Assembly: GCA_902571955.1 (NCBI GenBank)
Contig: CACGDZ010000005.1
Location: 1-64,000, forward strand
Length of the DNA stretch: 64,000 nucleotides
Source: an uncultured Pelagibacteraceae bacterium
GTDB taxonomy: Bacteria > Pseudomonadota > Alphaproteobacteria > Pelagibacterales > Pelagibacteraceae
Direction: 5' to 3'
Positions 53,611 through 64,000 of the stretch are shown here, in pieces; position 1 is the first letter of the stretch, and every line of letters begins with the position of its first letter. Below the pieces are notes generated by a model. The model searched no databases. It was not told the origin of the DNA and worked only from the letters and a program-made list of their open reading frames with translations. The position numbers and the translations under genes are program-made.

Positions 53611-54726
53611 ATGAATACCGAGAAAAACATAAAAACTCTAATTGTTAATAAACCACTAAAATTAGACTGTGGAAAGACCATAAAAGATTTTCCGGTAGCC
53701 TATGAAACTTACGGTTCACTTAATTCAGAAAAAGATAATGCAATATTAGTTTTTCATGCTCTAACAGGAGATCAATTTGTAACTGGAATAAACCCTGTAA
53801 CTAAAAAAGAGGGTTGGTGGAGTTATGCAGTAGGTCCTGGTAAGGCAATCGATACAAATAAATATTTTGTTATTTGCTCTAACGTAATTGGTGGATGTAT
53901 GGGATCATACGGACCAAGTCATAAAGATCCTGATCAAAAAATTTTTGGAACAAATTTTCCAGTTATTACAATTAATGACATGGTGAATGCTCAATATAAT
54001 TTACTTGATCATTTTGGTATTGATAAACTATTTTCTATAACTGGTGGTTCAATGGGAGGTATGCAGGTCCTTCAGTTTATTAGTAACTTCCCTAATAAAT
54101 CTAAAACAGTGATTCCAATAGCAACCACATCTAGTCATTCAGCACAAAATATTGCTTTTAACGAGTTAGGTAGACAGGCTATTACAGCTGATAGTAACTG
54201 GAAAGACGGGAATTATACATCAAAAGAAACTAATCCTGGTAAAGGATTGGCAGTAGCTAGAATGGCAGCTCATATAACTTATTTATCTAAAAAAGGTTTG
54301 CAGGAAAAATTTGGAAGAAAGTTACAAGAAAGAGAAGATTTTAAATTTGGATTTGATGCTGATTTTCAAATAGAAAGTTATTTGAGATATCAAGGCTCAG
54401 TATTCGTAGATAGATTTGATGCAAATAGTTATCTTTATATCACTAGAGCTATGGATTATTTTGATTTAGCTAAGCAATTCAATGGTAATCTTTCAGAAGC
54501 ATTTAAAAATACAAACGCGAAATTTTTTATAATTTCATTTACTTCAGATTGGCTTTATCCAACCCAAGAAAACAAAGATATTGTGATTGCTTTAAACTCA
54601 ATAGGAGCTGATGTAGGATTTGTAGAAATTGAGTCAGATAAAGGTCACGACTCCTTTTTACTAGACGTTCCTGATTTCTTGAGTGCACTTAAAAACTTTT
54701 TAGATAAATCTTTCGAAGAAAATTAA
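53611..54726 (+). CDS. metX: Homoserine O-acetyltransferase
   Basis: The 371-residue alpha/beta hydrolase has catalytic Ser147 in GGSMGGMQVL, Asp313 in TSDWLYP and His346 in KGHDSFLLD. VIGGCMGSYGPSH and NAQYNLLDHFG are MetX landmarks. It activates homoserine (as O-acetyl- or possibly O-succinylhomoserine) for methionine synthesis. The SAM-II riboswitch upstream would shut it down when SAM is high. It is followed after 2 bases by metW. Confidence 0.94.
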   Translation: MNTEKNIKTLIVNKPLKLDCGKTIKDFPVAYETYGSLNSEKDNAILVFHALTGDQFVTGINPVTKKEGWWSYAVGPGKAIDTNKYFVICSNVIGGCMGSYGPSHKDPDQKIFGTNFPVITINDMVNAQYNLLDHFGIDKLFSITGGSMGGMQVLQFISNFPNKSKTVIPIATTSSHSAQNIAFNELGRQAITADSNWKDGNYTSKETNPGKGLAVARMAAHITYLSKKGLQEKFGRKLQEREDFKFGFDADFQIESYLRYQGSVFVDRFDANSYLYITRAMDYFDLAKQFNGNLSEAFKNTNAKFFIISFTSDWLYPTQENKDIVIALNSIGADVGFVEIESDKGHDSFLLDVPDFLSALKNFLDKSFEEN

Positions 54727-54728
54727 TT

Positions 54729-55325
54729 ATGAAAAATGAATTTCAGGTAATAGCAGATTTAATTGAAAAAGATAAGAAAGTCTTAGATGTAGGTTGTGCT
54801 GATGGAACTTTGATGAAATTTTTAAAGGATAATAAAAACATAAATATAAGAGGGTTAGAGATTTCAAAAGAAAAAGTGCAAGAATGCATTGCAAAAGGCT
54901 TAACTGTAATTGAAGGAAATGCTGAAAAAGATTTAAAACAATTTCCAGACAAATCATTTGATTATGTTGTCTTAAGTCAAACCCTACAAGCTTTTCTTAA
55001 TCCTGAATTAGTTTTAGATGAACTTTTAAGAGTTGGAAAAAAAGCAATAGTTACAATTCCTAATTTTGGATACTGGAAAGTAAGATTTCATTTGTTATTT
55101 AAAGGCACAATGCCAGTTACAAAAACATTACCAGATGAATGGTATAACACACCAAATTTACATATGTGTACAATCAAAGATTTTTTTCGCTTTGTAAAAT
55201 CAAAAGATATTAAAATTTTTAAATCACTCGCTTTAAATAATCTTAATTCATCAATAATAAATGATAGTAATTTAGGGGTTAAAAATTTGTTTGCAGATCT
55301 AGGTATATTTTTGATAGAAAAATAA
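54729..55325 (+). CDS. metW: Methionine biosynthesis protein MetW
   Basis: The 198-residue protein has the SAM-methyltransferase-like KKVLDVGCADGTLMKFL and the MetW stretches FDYVVLSQTLQAFLNPE, FGYWKVRFHLLFKG and LPDEWYNTPNLHMC. MetW works with MetX in methionine synthesis; its direct activity is not settled. The metXW pair is typical of many proteobacteria. Confidence 0.93.
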   Translation: MKNEFQVIADLIEKDKKVLDVGCADGTLMKFLKDNKNINIRGLEISKEKVQECIAKGLTVIEGNAEKDLKQFPDKSFDYVVLSQTLQAFLNPELVLDELLRVGKKAIVTIPNFGYWKVRFHLLFKGTMPVTKTLPDEWYNTPNLHMCTIKDFFRFVKSKDIKIFKSLALNNLNSSIINDSNLGVKNLFADLGIFLIEK

Positions 55326-55326
55326 A

Positions 55327-56046
55327 ATGCGTATTAAAATTATACCCTGCCTTCAAGACAACTATAGCTATTTAATAATAGACGAAAGTAACAATTTTGC
55401 GTGTGTTGTAGATCCCAGTGAGTCTGAACCAATAATAAATTTCCTAAAAAATAAAAATATAAAATTAAAATATATTCTTAATACTCATCATCATTATGAT
55501 CATATCGGAGGAAATAAAGAATTAAAAAAAAAATATGGCTCAGTTGTTGTAGGTTTTAAAGGAGACTCAAAAAGAATACCTGGAATAGACATATTATTAG
55601 AAGACAATCAAATATGGAAAGCTGAAAACTTTGAAGCTAAAATTATGCATATTCCTGGACACACATCAGGCCATATTTGTTTTAATTTTTTTAAAGAAAA
55701 ATTAGTTTTTACTGGAGATACACTTTTCTCACTTGGATGTGGAAGAATATTTGAAGGCTCTTATGAAGAAATGTTTGAGTCTTTGAACAAAATTAAATTA
55801 TTACCAAAGGAGACAAAAATTTATTGTGGTCATGAATACACTCTTAATAACGCAAAATTTTGTAAAAAATATGATTCTGAAAACATAGATTTACAAAAAA
55901 AAATAGAAAAAATAGAAAAATTAAGAGAAAATGGAATTCCTACCATACCCTCAACTTTAAAAGAGGAATTGGATTGTAATATATTTTTAAGAGCAAAAGA
56001 TCTAAAAACCTTTTCAAAATTAAGAGATTTTAAGGATAATTTCTAA
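55327..56046 (+). CDS. gloB: Hydroxyacylglutathione hydrolase (glyoxalase II)
   Basis: The 239-residue metallo-beta-lactamase-fold protein has the metal site THHHYDHIGG, HIPGHTSGHICF, FTGDTLFSLGCGR and CGHEYTLNNAKF. It hydrolyses S-lactoylglutathione made by glyoxalase I from methylglyoxal. One base separates it from metW. The order metX-metW-gloB is common in alphaproteobacteria. Confidence 0.93.
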   Translation: MRIKIIPCLQDNYSYLIIDESNNFACVVDPSESEPIINFLKNKNIKLKYILNTHHHYDHIGGNKELKKKYGSVVVGFKGDSKRIPGIDILLEDNQIWKAENFEAKIMHIPGHTSGHICFNFFKEKLVFTGDTLFSLGCGRIFEGSYEEMFESLNKIKLLPKETKIYCGHEYTLNNAKFCKKYDSENIDLQKKIEKIEKLRENGIPTIPSTLKEELDCNIFLRAKDLKTFSKLRDFKDNF

Positions 56047-56056
56047 TTAATTCGGC

Positions 56057-56084
56057 TTGACTAAAGGCTGACTACAACTATATT
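56057..56084 (+). promoter_or_regulatory. Sigma70-type promoter of rplU operon
   Basis: TTGACT (56057-56062), a 16-base spacer and TATATT (56079-56084) lie 26 bases before the rplU start. This near-consensus pair in a 64-base gap should drive rplU-rpmA and probably the following genes. Confidence 0.72.
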
Positions 56085-56110
56085 GCGGTAACTTTAAATT
56101 AAATCATACT

Positions 56111-56509
56111 ATGTCATACGCAGTAATAAAAACAGGTGGAAAACAGTATAAAGTAAAATCTGGCGAAATTTTAAAGATTGAAAAACTACCAGCTTCTAAA
56201 GCTGAGACTAAGATAGAGTTTAATGAAATTTTGGCATACGGTGATGACAAATCAATTGAAATAGGAACTCCAAATGTTGAGGGTGCAAAAGTTGAGGCTA
56301 ATTTAATTAAAAATAGTAAAAATAGAACTATTTTAATTTTTAAAAAAAGAAGAAGACAAAATTCAAGAAGAAAAAATGGGCATAGACAAGAATATTCTAT
56401 GATAAGAATTAACAAAATTTTTTCAAAAGATGGTAAGGTGTTATCAGAAGCTGAAAAAATTTCTAAAACTTCAAAAAAAGAAGAAGTTAAGGAAGTAGTA
56501 AGTAAATAA
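56111..56509 (+). CDS. rplU: 50S ribosomal protein L21
   Basis: The 132-residue protein starts MSYAVIKTGGKQYKVKSGE and has IFKKRRRQNSRRKNGHRQ, the L21 RNA-binding stretch. A roughly 30-residue acidic/basic tail (KISKTSKKEEVKEVVSK) extends beyond E. coli L21 (103). It binds 23S rRNA in the large subunit. The L27 gene follows 14 bases later, as in most bacteria. Confidence 0.96.
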   Translation: MSYAVIKTGGKQYKVKSGEILKIEKLPASKAETKIEFNEILAYGDDKSIEIGTPNVEGAKVEANLIKNSKNRTILIFKKRRRQNSRRKNGHRQEYSMIRINKIFSKDGKVLSEAEKISKTSKKEEVKEVVSK

Positions 56510-56523
56510 TTATTAGGTAAATT

Positions 56524-56778
56524 ATGGCAACAAAAAAAGCAGGTGGATCATCACGAAACGGACGAGATAGTGCCGGTAGAAGACTTGGTGTAAAAAAATA
56601 TGGTGGTGAAACAGTAATTCCTGGAAACATAATTGTTAGACAAAGAGGAACTAAGATTTTTCCAGGTGAAAATGTTGGTATGGGTAAAGATCATTCGATA
56701 TTTTCAGTTGTTAAAGGAAAAGTTGTATTCAAAAAATCTAAATCAGATAGAACTTTCGTTTCTGTAAAGCCCAATTAA
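56524..56778 (+). CDS. rpmA: 50S ribosomal protein L27
   Basis: The 84-residue protein starts [20 protein letters not shown] and continues [20 protein letters not shown], the highly conserved L27 sequence whose N-terminus reaches the peptidyl transferase centre. Full length. It lies between rplU and obgE, the usual order. Confidence 0.97.
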   Translation: MATKKAGGSSRNGRDSAGRRLGVKKYGGETVIPGNIIVRQRGTKIFPGENVGMGKDHSIFSVVKGKVVFKKSKSDRTFVSVKPN

Positions 56779-56794
56779 TAGTACAACCAATTAA

Positions 56795-58889
<2,095 letters not shown>

Positions 58890-60140
58890 ATGATTAAATA
58901 TATGAATTTAATTGGAAAAAAAGCTCGCAAAGCTAGTGAGTATAAAGTTACAACTGAAGTAAAAAATAAAGTCTTAAATGATTACGCGAAATTAATTAAG
59001 AATAAAAAAAAATTTATTATTAATCAAAATTCGAAAGATATTAATTACGCAAGAAGAAGAGGGTTAAAAGAGAACTTAATCAAAAGACTTTATTTAAATG
59101 AAAATAAATTGGATGGAATTATAAATTCTATTTTAAAAATAGCTAAATTAAGAGACCCTATAAACAACACTTTAGATAAATGGAAAAGACCAAATGGTTT
59201 GAATATAAAAAGAGTATCAATACCAATTGGAGTTATTGGTGTTATCTATGAAAGTAGACCAAATGTAACTTCAGATGTTGCTAGTCTTTGTTTTAAATCT
59301 GGAAATGTAGTGATTTTGAAAGGAGGCTCTGAGGCTATAAATTCTAATAAAGCTCTAGCTAAATTGTTTAGAAAAGCACTTAAAAAAAATAAAGTTGATG
59401 AAAACTTTATTCAATTTATCGACTCAAAACAAAGGAAGCTTGTGGATATTATGCTTTCTAAAATGAAAAAATATATCGATGTAATCATACCTCGTGGTGG
59501 AAAAAATTTAGTTAAAAAAGTTTTAGAATTATCCAAAGTACCTATAATTGGTCACTTAGAGGGACTTTGTCATACTTATATAGATAAAGATGCAGAATTA
59601 AAAATGGCGAAAGAAGTTGTCTATAATGCTAAATTAAGAAATACAAGTATTTGTGGTGCAACTGAAACTATTCTTATTCATAAAAATATAGTCAAAAAAT
59701 TTAGTAATCCTATTTTGCAGACACTTGAAAATAATGGTTGTAAAATAATTGGTGATAAGATTTTGAAGAGTAATTACAAAGGTCAAGTATATCCTGCAAA
59801 AGAAAAAGATTGGTCAACTGAATATTTGGCGTCAATTGTATCTGTTAAAGTTGTTAAAAATTCTGAAGAGGCAATTAAGCATATTAATAAATATGGTACT
59901 ATGCACACTGACTCTATCATTACAAAAAATAAAAAAACAGCAAAATACTTCTTAAAAAATGTTAAAAGCTCAATTGCAATGCATAATACCTCAACTCAAT
60001 TTGCTGATGGTGGTGAATTTGGATTTGGTGGAGAAGTAGGAATTTCTACTAATACACTACCACCAAGAGGTCCTGTAGGTTTAAATCAATTGATTTCATA
60101 TAAATATGAAATCACTAGTAATGGTAAAATAAGAAATTAA
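58890..60140 (+). CDS. proA: Gamma-glutamyl phosphate reductase
   Basis: The 416-residue aldehyde-dehydrogenase-fold protein has IGVIGVIYESRPNVTSDVAS, VILKGGSEAINSN and the catalytic Cys in RNTSICGATETIL. It reduces glutamyl phosphate to glutamate semialdehyde. It abuts proB (no gap) and nadD follows after one base. Confidence 0.95.
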   Translation: MIKYMNLIGKKARKASEYKVTTEVKNKVLNDYAKLIKNKKKFIINQNSKDINYARRRGLKENLIKRLYLNENKLDGIINSILKIAKLRDPINNTLDKWKRPNGLNIKRVSIPIGVIGVIYESRPNVTSDVASLCFKSGNVVILKGGSEAINSNKALAKLFRKALKKNKVDENFIQFIDSKQRKLVDIMLSKMKKYIDVIIPRGGKNLVKKVLELSKVPIIGHLEGLCHTYIDKDAELKMAKEVVYNAKLRNTSICGATETILIHKNIVKKFSNPILQTLENNGCKIIGDKILKSNYKGQVYPAKEKDWSTEYLASIVSVKVVKNSEEAIKHINKYGTMHTDSIITKNKKTAKYFLKNVKSSIAMHNTSTQFADGGEFGFGGEVGISTNTLPPRGPVGLNQLISYKYEITSNGKIRN

Positions 60141-60141
60141 A

Positions 60142-60663
60142 TTGAACAACACAAAAATAAAAATTGGTGTATTAGGTGGATCATTTGATCCTGCTCACAA
60201 AGGACATTTAGCAATTTCCAAGGAAGCAAAAAAAAGGTTTAAACTAAAAAAAGTTATTTGGGCAATTACAAAAAAAAATCCATTTAAAATAGAGAGCAAG
60301 GCATCTGTTACTGACAGAATTAAATATTGTAAAAAAATAATTAGTACAAATTCATTTATTAAGGTTAAATTTTATGAAAAAATTATTAAATCAAATAAAA
60401 CTATTAATTTAATCAATCATTTAAAAAAAGATAAAAGTATTGAAATTTATTTTTTAATGGGTGCTGACAACCTTATTAATTTTCATAAATGGCATAAATC
60501 TAAATTAATTTCACAAAAATGTAACATTCTAGTTTTTGATAGACATGGTTATAAAAAAAATTCTTTAAAATCAAAGACATTTAAGCAACTTGGTAAGGCT
60601 AAACTACAGTTTATTGAGTTTAATAAAGTCAACATTTCATCTTCTCAATTAAGAAAAATTTGA
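60142..60663 (+). CDS. nadD: Nicotinate-nucleotide adenylyltransferase
   Basis: The 173-residue protein starts at TTG 60142 and has the nucleotidyltransferase motif GVLGGSFDPAHKGHLAIS, ITKKNPFK and the C-terminal ISSSQLRK. It makes deamido-NAD from NaMN. It is slightly short for the family but has all motifs. The conserved order proA-nadD-rsfS supports the call. Confidence 0.92.
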   Translation: MNNTKIKIGVLGGSFDPAHKGHLAISKEAKKRFKLKKVIWAITKKNPFKIESKASVTDRIKYCKKIISTNSFIKVKFYEKIIKSNKTINLINHLKKDKSIEIYFLMGADNLINFHKWHKSKLISQKCNILVFDRHGYKKNSLKSKTFKQLGKAKLQFIEFNKVNISSSQLRKI

Positions 60664-60680
60664 TAATCTAAAATCAATTA

Positions 60681-61031
60681 ATGGACAAAATTTCAGACTT
60701 AAAAGAAATAGTAATCAACACACTAGATCTAAATAAAGCTCAAGACATTGTAACTATTGATCTCAAGGACAAAAGCTCTATGGCTGATTACATGATCATA
60801 GCAAGTGGAACTTCATCTAGACATATTCAATCTTTATCAGAACAAGTTTTAGAAAAACTTAAAAATAACGGTGTAAAAGACTCAAAAATTGAGGGTAAAG
60901 AAAGTGGAGAATGGAAACTTGTTGATGGGATTGATTTAATTATTCATATTTTTCACCCAGAAAAAAGAAAGTTTTATGAATTAGAGAAAATTTGGTCAGA
61001 GCTAATTCCAAAAGAAAAAGTGATGATATGA
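60681..61031 (+). CDS. rsfS: Ribosomal silencing factor RsfS
   Basis: This 116-residue protein has DLKDKSSMADYMIIASGTSS and GEWKLVDGIDLIIHIFHPEK, the DUF143 signature. It binds L14 and blocks subunit joining in starvation. In many alphaproteobacteria rlmH follows; here ctpA starts at once, overlapping by ATGA. Confidence 0.94.
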   Translation: MDKISDLKEIVINTLDLNKAQDIVTIDLKDKSSMADYMIIASGTSSRHIQSLSEQVLEKLKNNGVKDSKIEGKESGEWKLVDGIDLIIHIFHPEKRKFYELEKIWSELIPKEKVMI

Positions 61032-62167
61032 AAAAAATTAAATTTTTATTATTAATTTTTTTTTCCTTTTTTTATATAAATAAAACAGTTATTTCAGCTG
61101 AAATTGATATTTATAAGAAAATTGATCTCTTCGGTGAGGTTCTAGAAAAGATAAATAAAGAATATGTTGATGAGTTCAATCAATCTGAAAGTATGGACTC
61201 TGCTATCAATGGACTTTTACAATCCTTAGATCCTTATTCATCCTACATGTCCCCTAAAATTTTTGATGAAATGCAAACAGAAACGAGTGGTGAATTTGGT
61301 GGACTTGGAATTGAAGTTAGCATGGAGGCTGGTGTGGTAAAAGTAATTTCACCAATAGATGATACACCTGCATCCAGAGCTGGATTAAAAGCTGGTGACT
61401 ACATAGTAAAAATAAATGATGTTCAAGTTCAAGGAAAATCATTAAGTGAAGCTGTTGATTTAATGAGGGGACCTGTAGGCTCTGGAATAGAGTTAACAGT
61501 AAGACGAAGAGGTGAAAAAAAGGCCCTAACATTTAATATTGTAAGAGAAGTTATTCAGGTTCAATCAGTTAAATCTGAAATTATAGATGAAAGCATTGGA
61601 TACATCAGGCTAACTTCATTTAATGATAACAGTAGTGATCAAATAGAAAAACAAATTAAAAAACTTAAAAAAGATAAAAACTTAAATTCATATATTTTAG
61701 ATTTAAGAAATAATCCTGGAGGTCTTTTATCTCAAGCAATAAAAATCTCAGATTTTTTTTTAGAGAATGGAGAAATAGTTTCAACAAAAAGCAGAAAAAA
61801 ATCTGAAAATAGAAAATGGTTTGCAAGAAAAGGAGATATTACTGACGGAAAAACATTATTGGTTTTAATCAATTATGGTTCCGCATCTGCATCTGAAATC
61901 GTTGCTGGAGCTTTAAAAGATCATAAAAGAGCAATTATCATTGGTGAAAATAGCTATGGCAAAGGTTCGGTCCAATCAATTATTCCTTTGAAAAATCGTG
62001 GAGCTATCAGATTAACTGTTGCAAAATATTATCTTCCCTCTGGAAAATCTATCTCTGAAGTAGGTGTTAGGCCAGACATAGAAGTAAATGAAGATGGTGA
62101 TAACTTTAGAATAAAAACTGATACTGATAATCAGCTAAACTACGCTATTAAGTTACTTAACGGTTAG
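61028..62167 (+). CDS. ctpA: Carboxy-terminal processing peptidase (S41)
   Basis: From ATG 61028, overlapping the rsfS stop, the protein has 379 residues; a TTG at 60992 gives a longer frame that lacks a proper signal start. A signal segment at about 1-23 ends near SAE. A PDZ domain (GLGIEVSMEAGVVKVISPID) covers about 85-165. The catalytic Ser is in NYGSASASEIVAG and Lys in SYGKGSVQ. It trims periplasmic proteins at the C-terminus. Confidence 0.93.
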   Translation: MKKIKFLLLIFFSFFYINKTVISAEIDIYKKIDLFGEVLEKINKEYVDEFNQSESMDSAINGLLQSLDPYSSYMSPKIFDEMQTETSGEFGGLGIEVSMEAGVVKVISPIDDTPASRAGLKAGDYIVKINDVQVQGKSLSEAVDLMRGPVGSGIELTVRRRGEKKALTFNIVREVIQVQSVKSEIIDESIGYIRLTSFNDNSSDQIEKQIKKLKKDKNLNSYILDLRNNPGGLLSQAIKISDFFLENGEIVSTKSRKKSENRKWFARKGDITDGKTLLVLINYGSASASEIVAGALKDHKRAIIIGENSYGKGSVQSIIPLKNRGAIRLTVAKYYLPSGKSISEVGVRPDIEVNEDGDNFRIKTDTDNQLNYAIKLLNG

Positions 62168-62168
62168 T

Positions 62169-62642
62169 ATGAATAAAAATTTCAAAGAATTACCACTAAG
62201 AAGTGGGGTTGGAATAGTTTTATTGAATAAACAAAATAAAGTATTCGTTGCAAAAAGAATAGATAATCCTAAAAATTTTTGGCAAATGCCTCAGGGTGGT
62301 GTAGATGAGGGAGAGGATCATTTAAAAGCTGCATATAGAGAACTAGAGGAAGAAACAAGTATCAAAAGCGCAGAACTTATAAAAGAATTAGATGGTACAT
62401 TAACCTATGATTTACCTGATAGATTATTAGGTATTATTTGGAAAGGTAAGTACAAAGGTCAGAGGCAAAAATGGTTTTTAATGCGATTTATTGGAAATGA
62501 TAATGAAATAAATATTAATACATCTAATCCAGAATTTTTAGATTGGAAGTGGATTGACTTAGATTTAATTACTGATGTTGTTGTTGATTTTAAACATCAT
62601 GTTTACAAAGAACTTAAAAAAAAAGTAAAAAAATTAATTTAG
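62169..62642 (+). CDS. rppH: RNA 5'-pyrophosphohydrolase (Nudix)
   Basis: The 157-residue protein has the RppH start LPLRSGVGIVLLNKQNKVFVA and the Nudix box GGVDEGEDHLKAAYRELEEE with its metal-binding glutamates. QKWFLMRFIGND and the late FLDWKWIDLD also match. It removes pyrophosphate from mRNA 5' ends and starts decay. Its 3' end overlaps the convergent atpC by 9 bases. Confidence 0.94.
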   Translation: MNKNFKELPLRSGVGIVLLNKQNKVFVAKRIDNPKNFWQMPQGGVDEGEDHLKAAYRELEEETSIKSAELIKELDGTLTYDLPDRLLGIIWKGKYKGQRQKWFLMRFIGNDNEININTSNPEFLDWKWIDLDLITDVVVDFKHHVYKELKKKVKKLI

Positions 62643-63025
62643 AGTTTTTAAAACTTCAACTTTTTGATCTGCTAAATATTTAGATTGATCGTTAATATCG
62701 GTTTTATTAGCCTCTTCTTCTGCCTGTTTAAGTAAATCCTGTTGCTTTGATTTATCCATATCAGCAAGATTAAAAATTGTACTTGTTAAAATAGATAGAT
62801 TGTTATTTTTAAACTCAACGATTCCATCTTCAACATAGTAATTTTCATCACCTGATTTTGATAAAATCTTAATTATCCCAGGTTTCAAAAAGGAAATAAT
62901 AGAAATATGATCCTTCAATATTCCCATCTCTCCTTCAAAAGCAGGAACCACAACTTCTGAAACATCATCTTTTACTAAAAAAGATTTTTCAGGATTTACT
63001 ATTTCAACTTTAAACTCTTCGCTCA

Positions 63026-63026
<1 letters not shown>
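62634..63026 (-). CDS. atpC: ATP synthase F1 epsilon subunit
   Basis: The 130-residue protein has the N-terminal beta-sandwich (VEIVNPEKSFLVKDDVSEV, VPAFEGEMGILKDHISIISF) and a helical C-terminus. It belongs to the rotor stalk of F1 and can restrain ATP hydrolysis. It starts at the stop of atpD (one base shared) and is the last gene of the atp operon. Confidence 0.94.

Positions 63027-64000
<974 letters not shown>

Overview
The window reads as a streamlined, AT-rich alphaproteobacterial chromosome of the SAR11 / Candidatus Pelagibacter type. The signs are the strong A/T codon bias, spacers that are mostly below 100 bases, many 1-4 base gene overlaps, class I lysyl-tRNA synthetase, ChvG/ChvI and RegA-type regulators, a SAM-II riboswitch before metX, and alphaproteobacterial gene orders such as tsaE-amgK-murU, rplU-rpmA-obgE-proB-proA-nadD-rsfS and hisC-tyrA beside metXW. 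This assignment rests on gene content and composition, not on a database match. I see no mobile element, CRISPR array, tRNA or rRNA, and no gene-free stretch longer than about 200 bases.

Layout. 1-6.6 kb: a left-truncated cyclopropane fatty acid synthase, a DapA-family aldolase, a family 9 glycosyltransferase, a membrane J-domain protein, oligopeptidase B, a small heat-shock protein with a sigma32-like promoter and a ROSE-like RNA thermometer, and a small lipoprotein. 6.7-22.7 kb: a compact purine acquisition and degradation island. It holds a deaminase and a BMP-type nucleoside/purine ABC importer, a purine phosphoribosyltransferase, guanine deaminase, xanthine dehydrogenase, membrane urate oxidase PuuD, HIU hydrolase, OHCU decarboxylase, allantoinase PuuE, allantoicase, ureidoglycolate lyase, a free cytochrome c, a DUF1330 protein and a split XdhC. 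22.7-34.7 kb: base-excision repair, an EamA exporter, sulfur repair and transfer, an RND efflux pair, a lytic transglycosylase, VanZ, phosphoglycerate mutase, AmgK/MurU-type sugar recycling genes, TsaE and AhcY. 34.7-45 kb: ChvG/ChvI, DNA polymerase I, BioY, RegA, a three-gene polyamine operon, a queuosine-precursor-type transporter and rpmB. 45-56 kb: pyrD, lysS, trkH, an AmpG-like carrier, an NlpC/P60 protein, tyrA-hisC, riboswitch-controlled metX-metW and gloB. 56-64 kb: rplU-rpmA-obgE-proBA-nadD-rsfS-ctpA-rppH, facing the end of the ATP synthase operon (atpC and a right-truncated atpD).

How it works together. The purine island encodes every step from guanine, hypoxanthine or xanthine to glyoxylate and two ureas. 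Two of its parts are split compared with common relatives: the urate oxidase membrane domain lacks its cytochrome c domain while a lone periplasmic cytochrome c lies in the same locus, and XdhC is divided into its N- and C-terminal domains as two coupled genes. No urease is present here, so the fate of the urea is open.

Other points of note are the heat-shock leader, a possible alternative A8/T8 hairpin over the SAM-II aptamer, a deoxyhypusine-synthase-like enzyme in the polyamine operon, and convergent gene pairs that share one palindromic TTAA as the stop codon for both strands (five times in this window).
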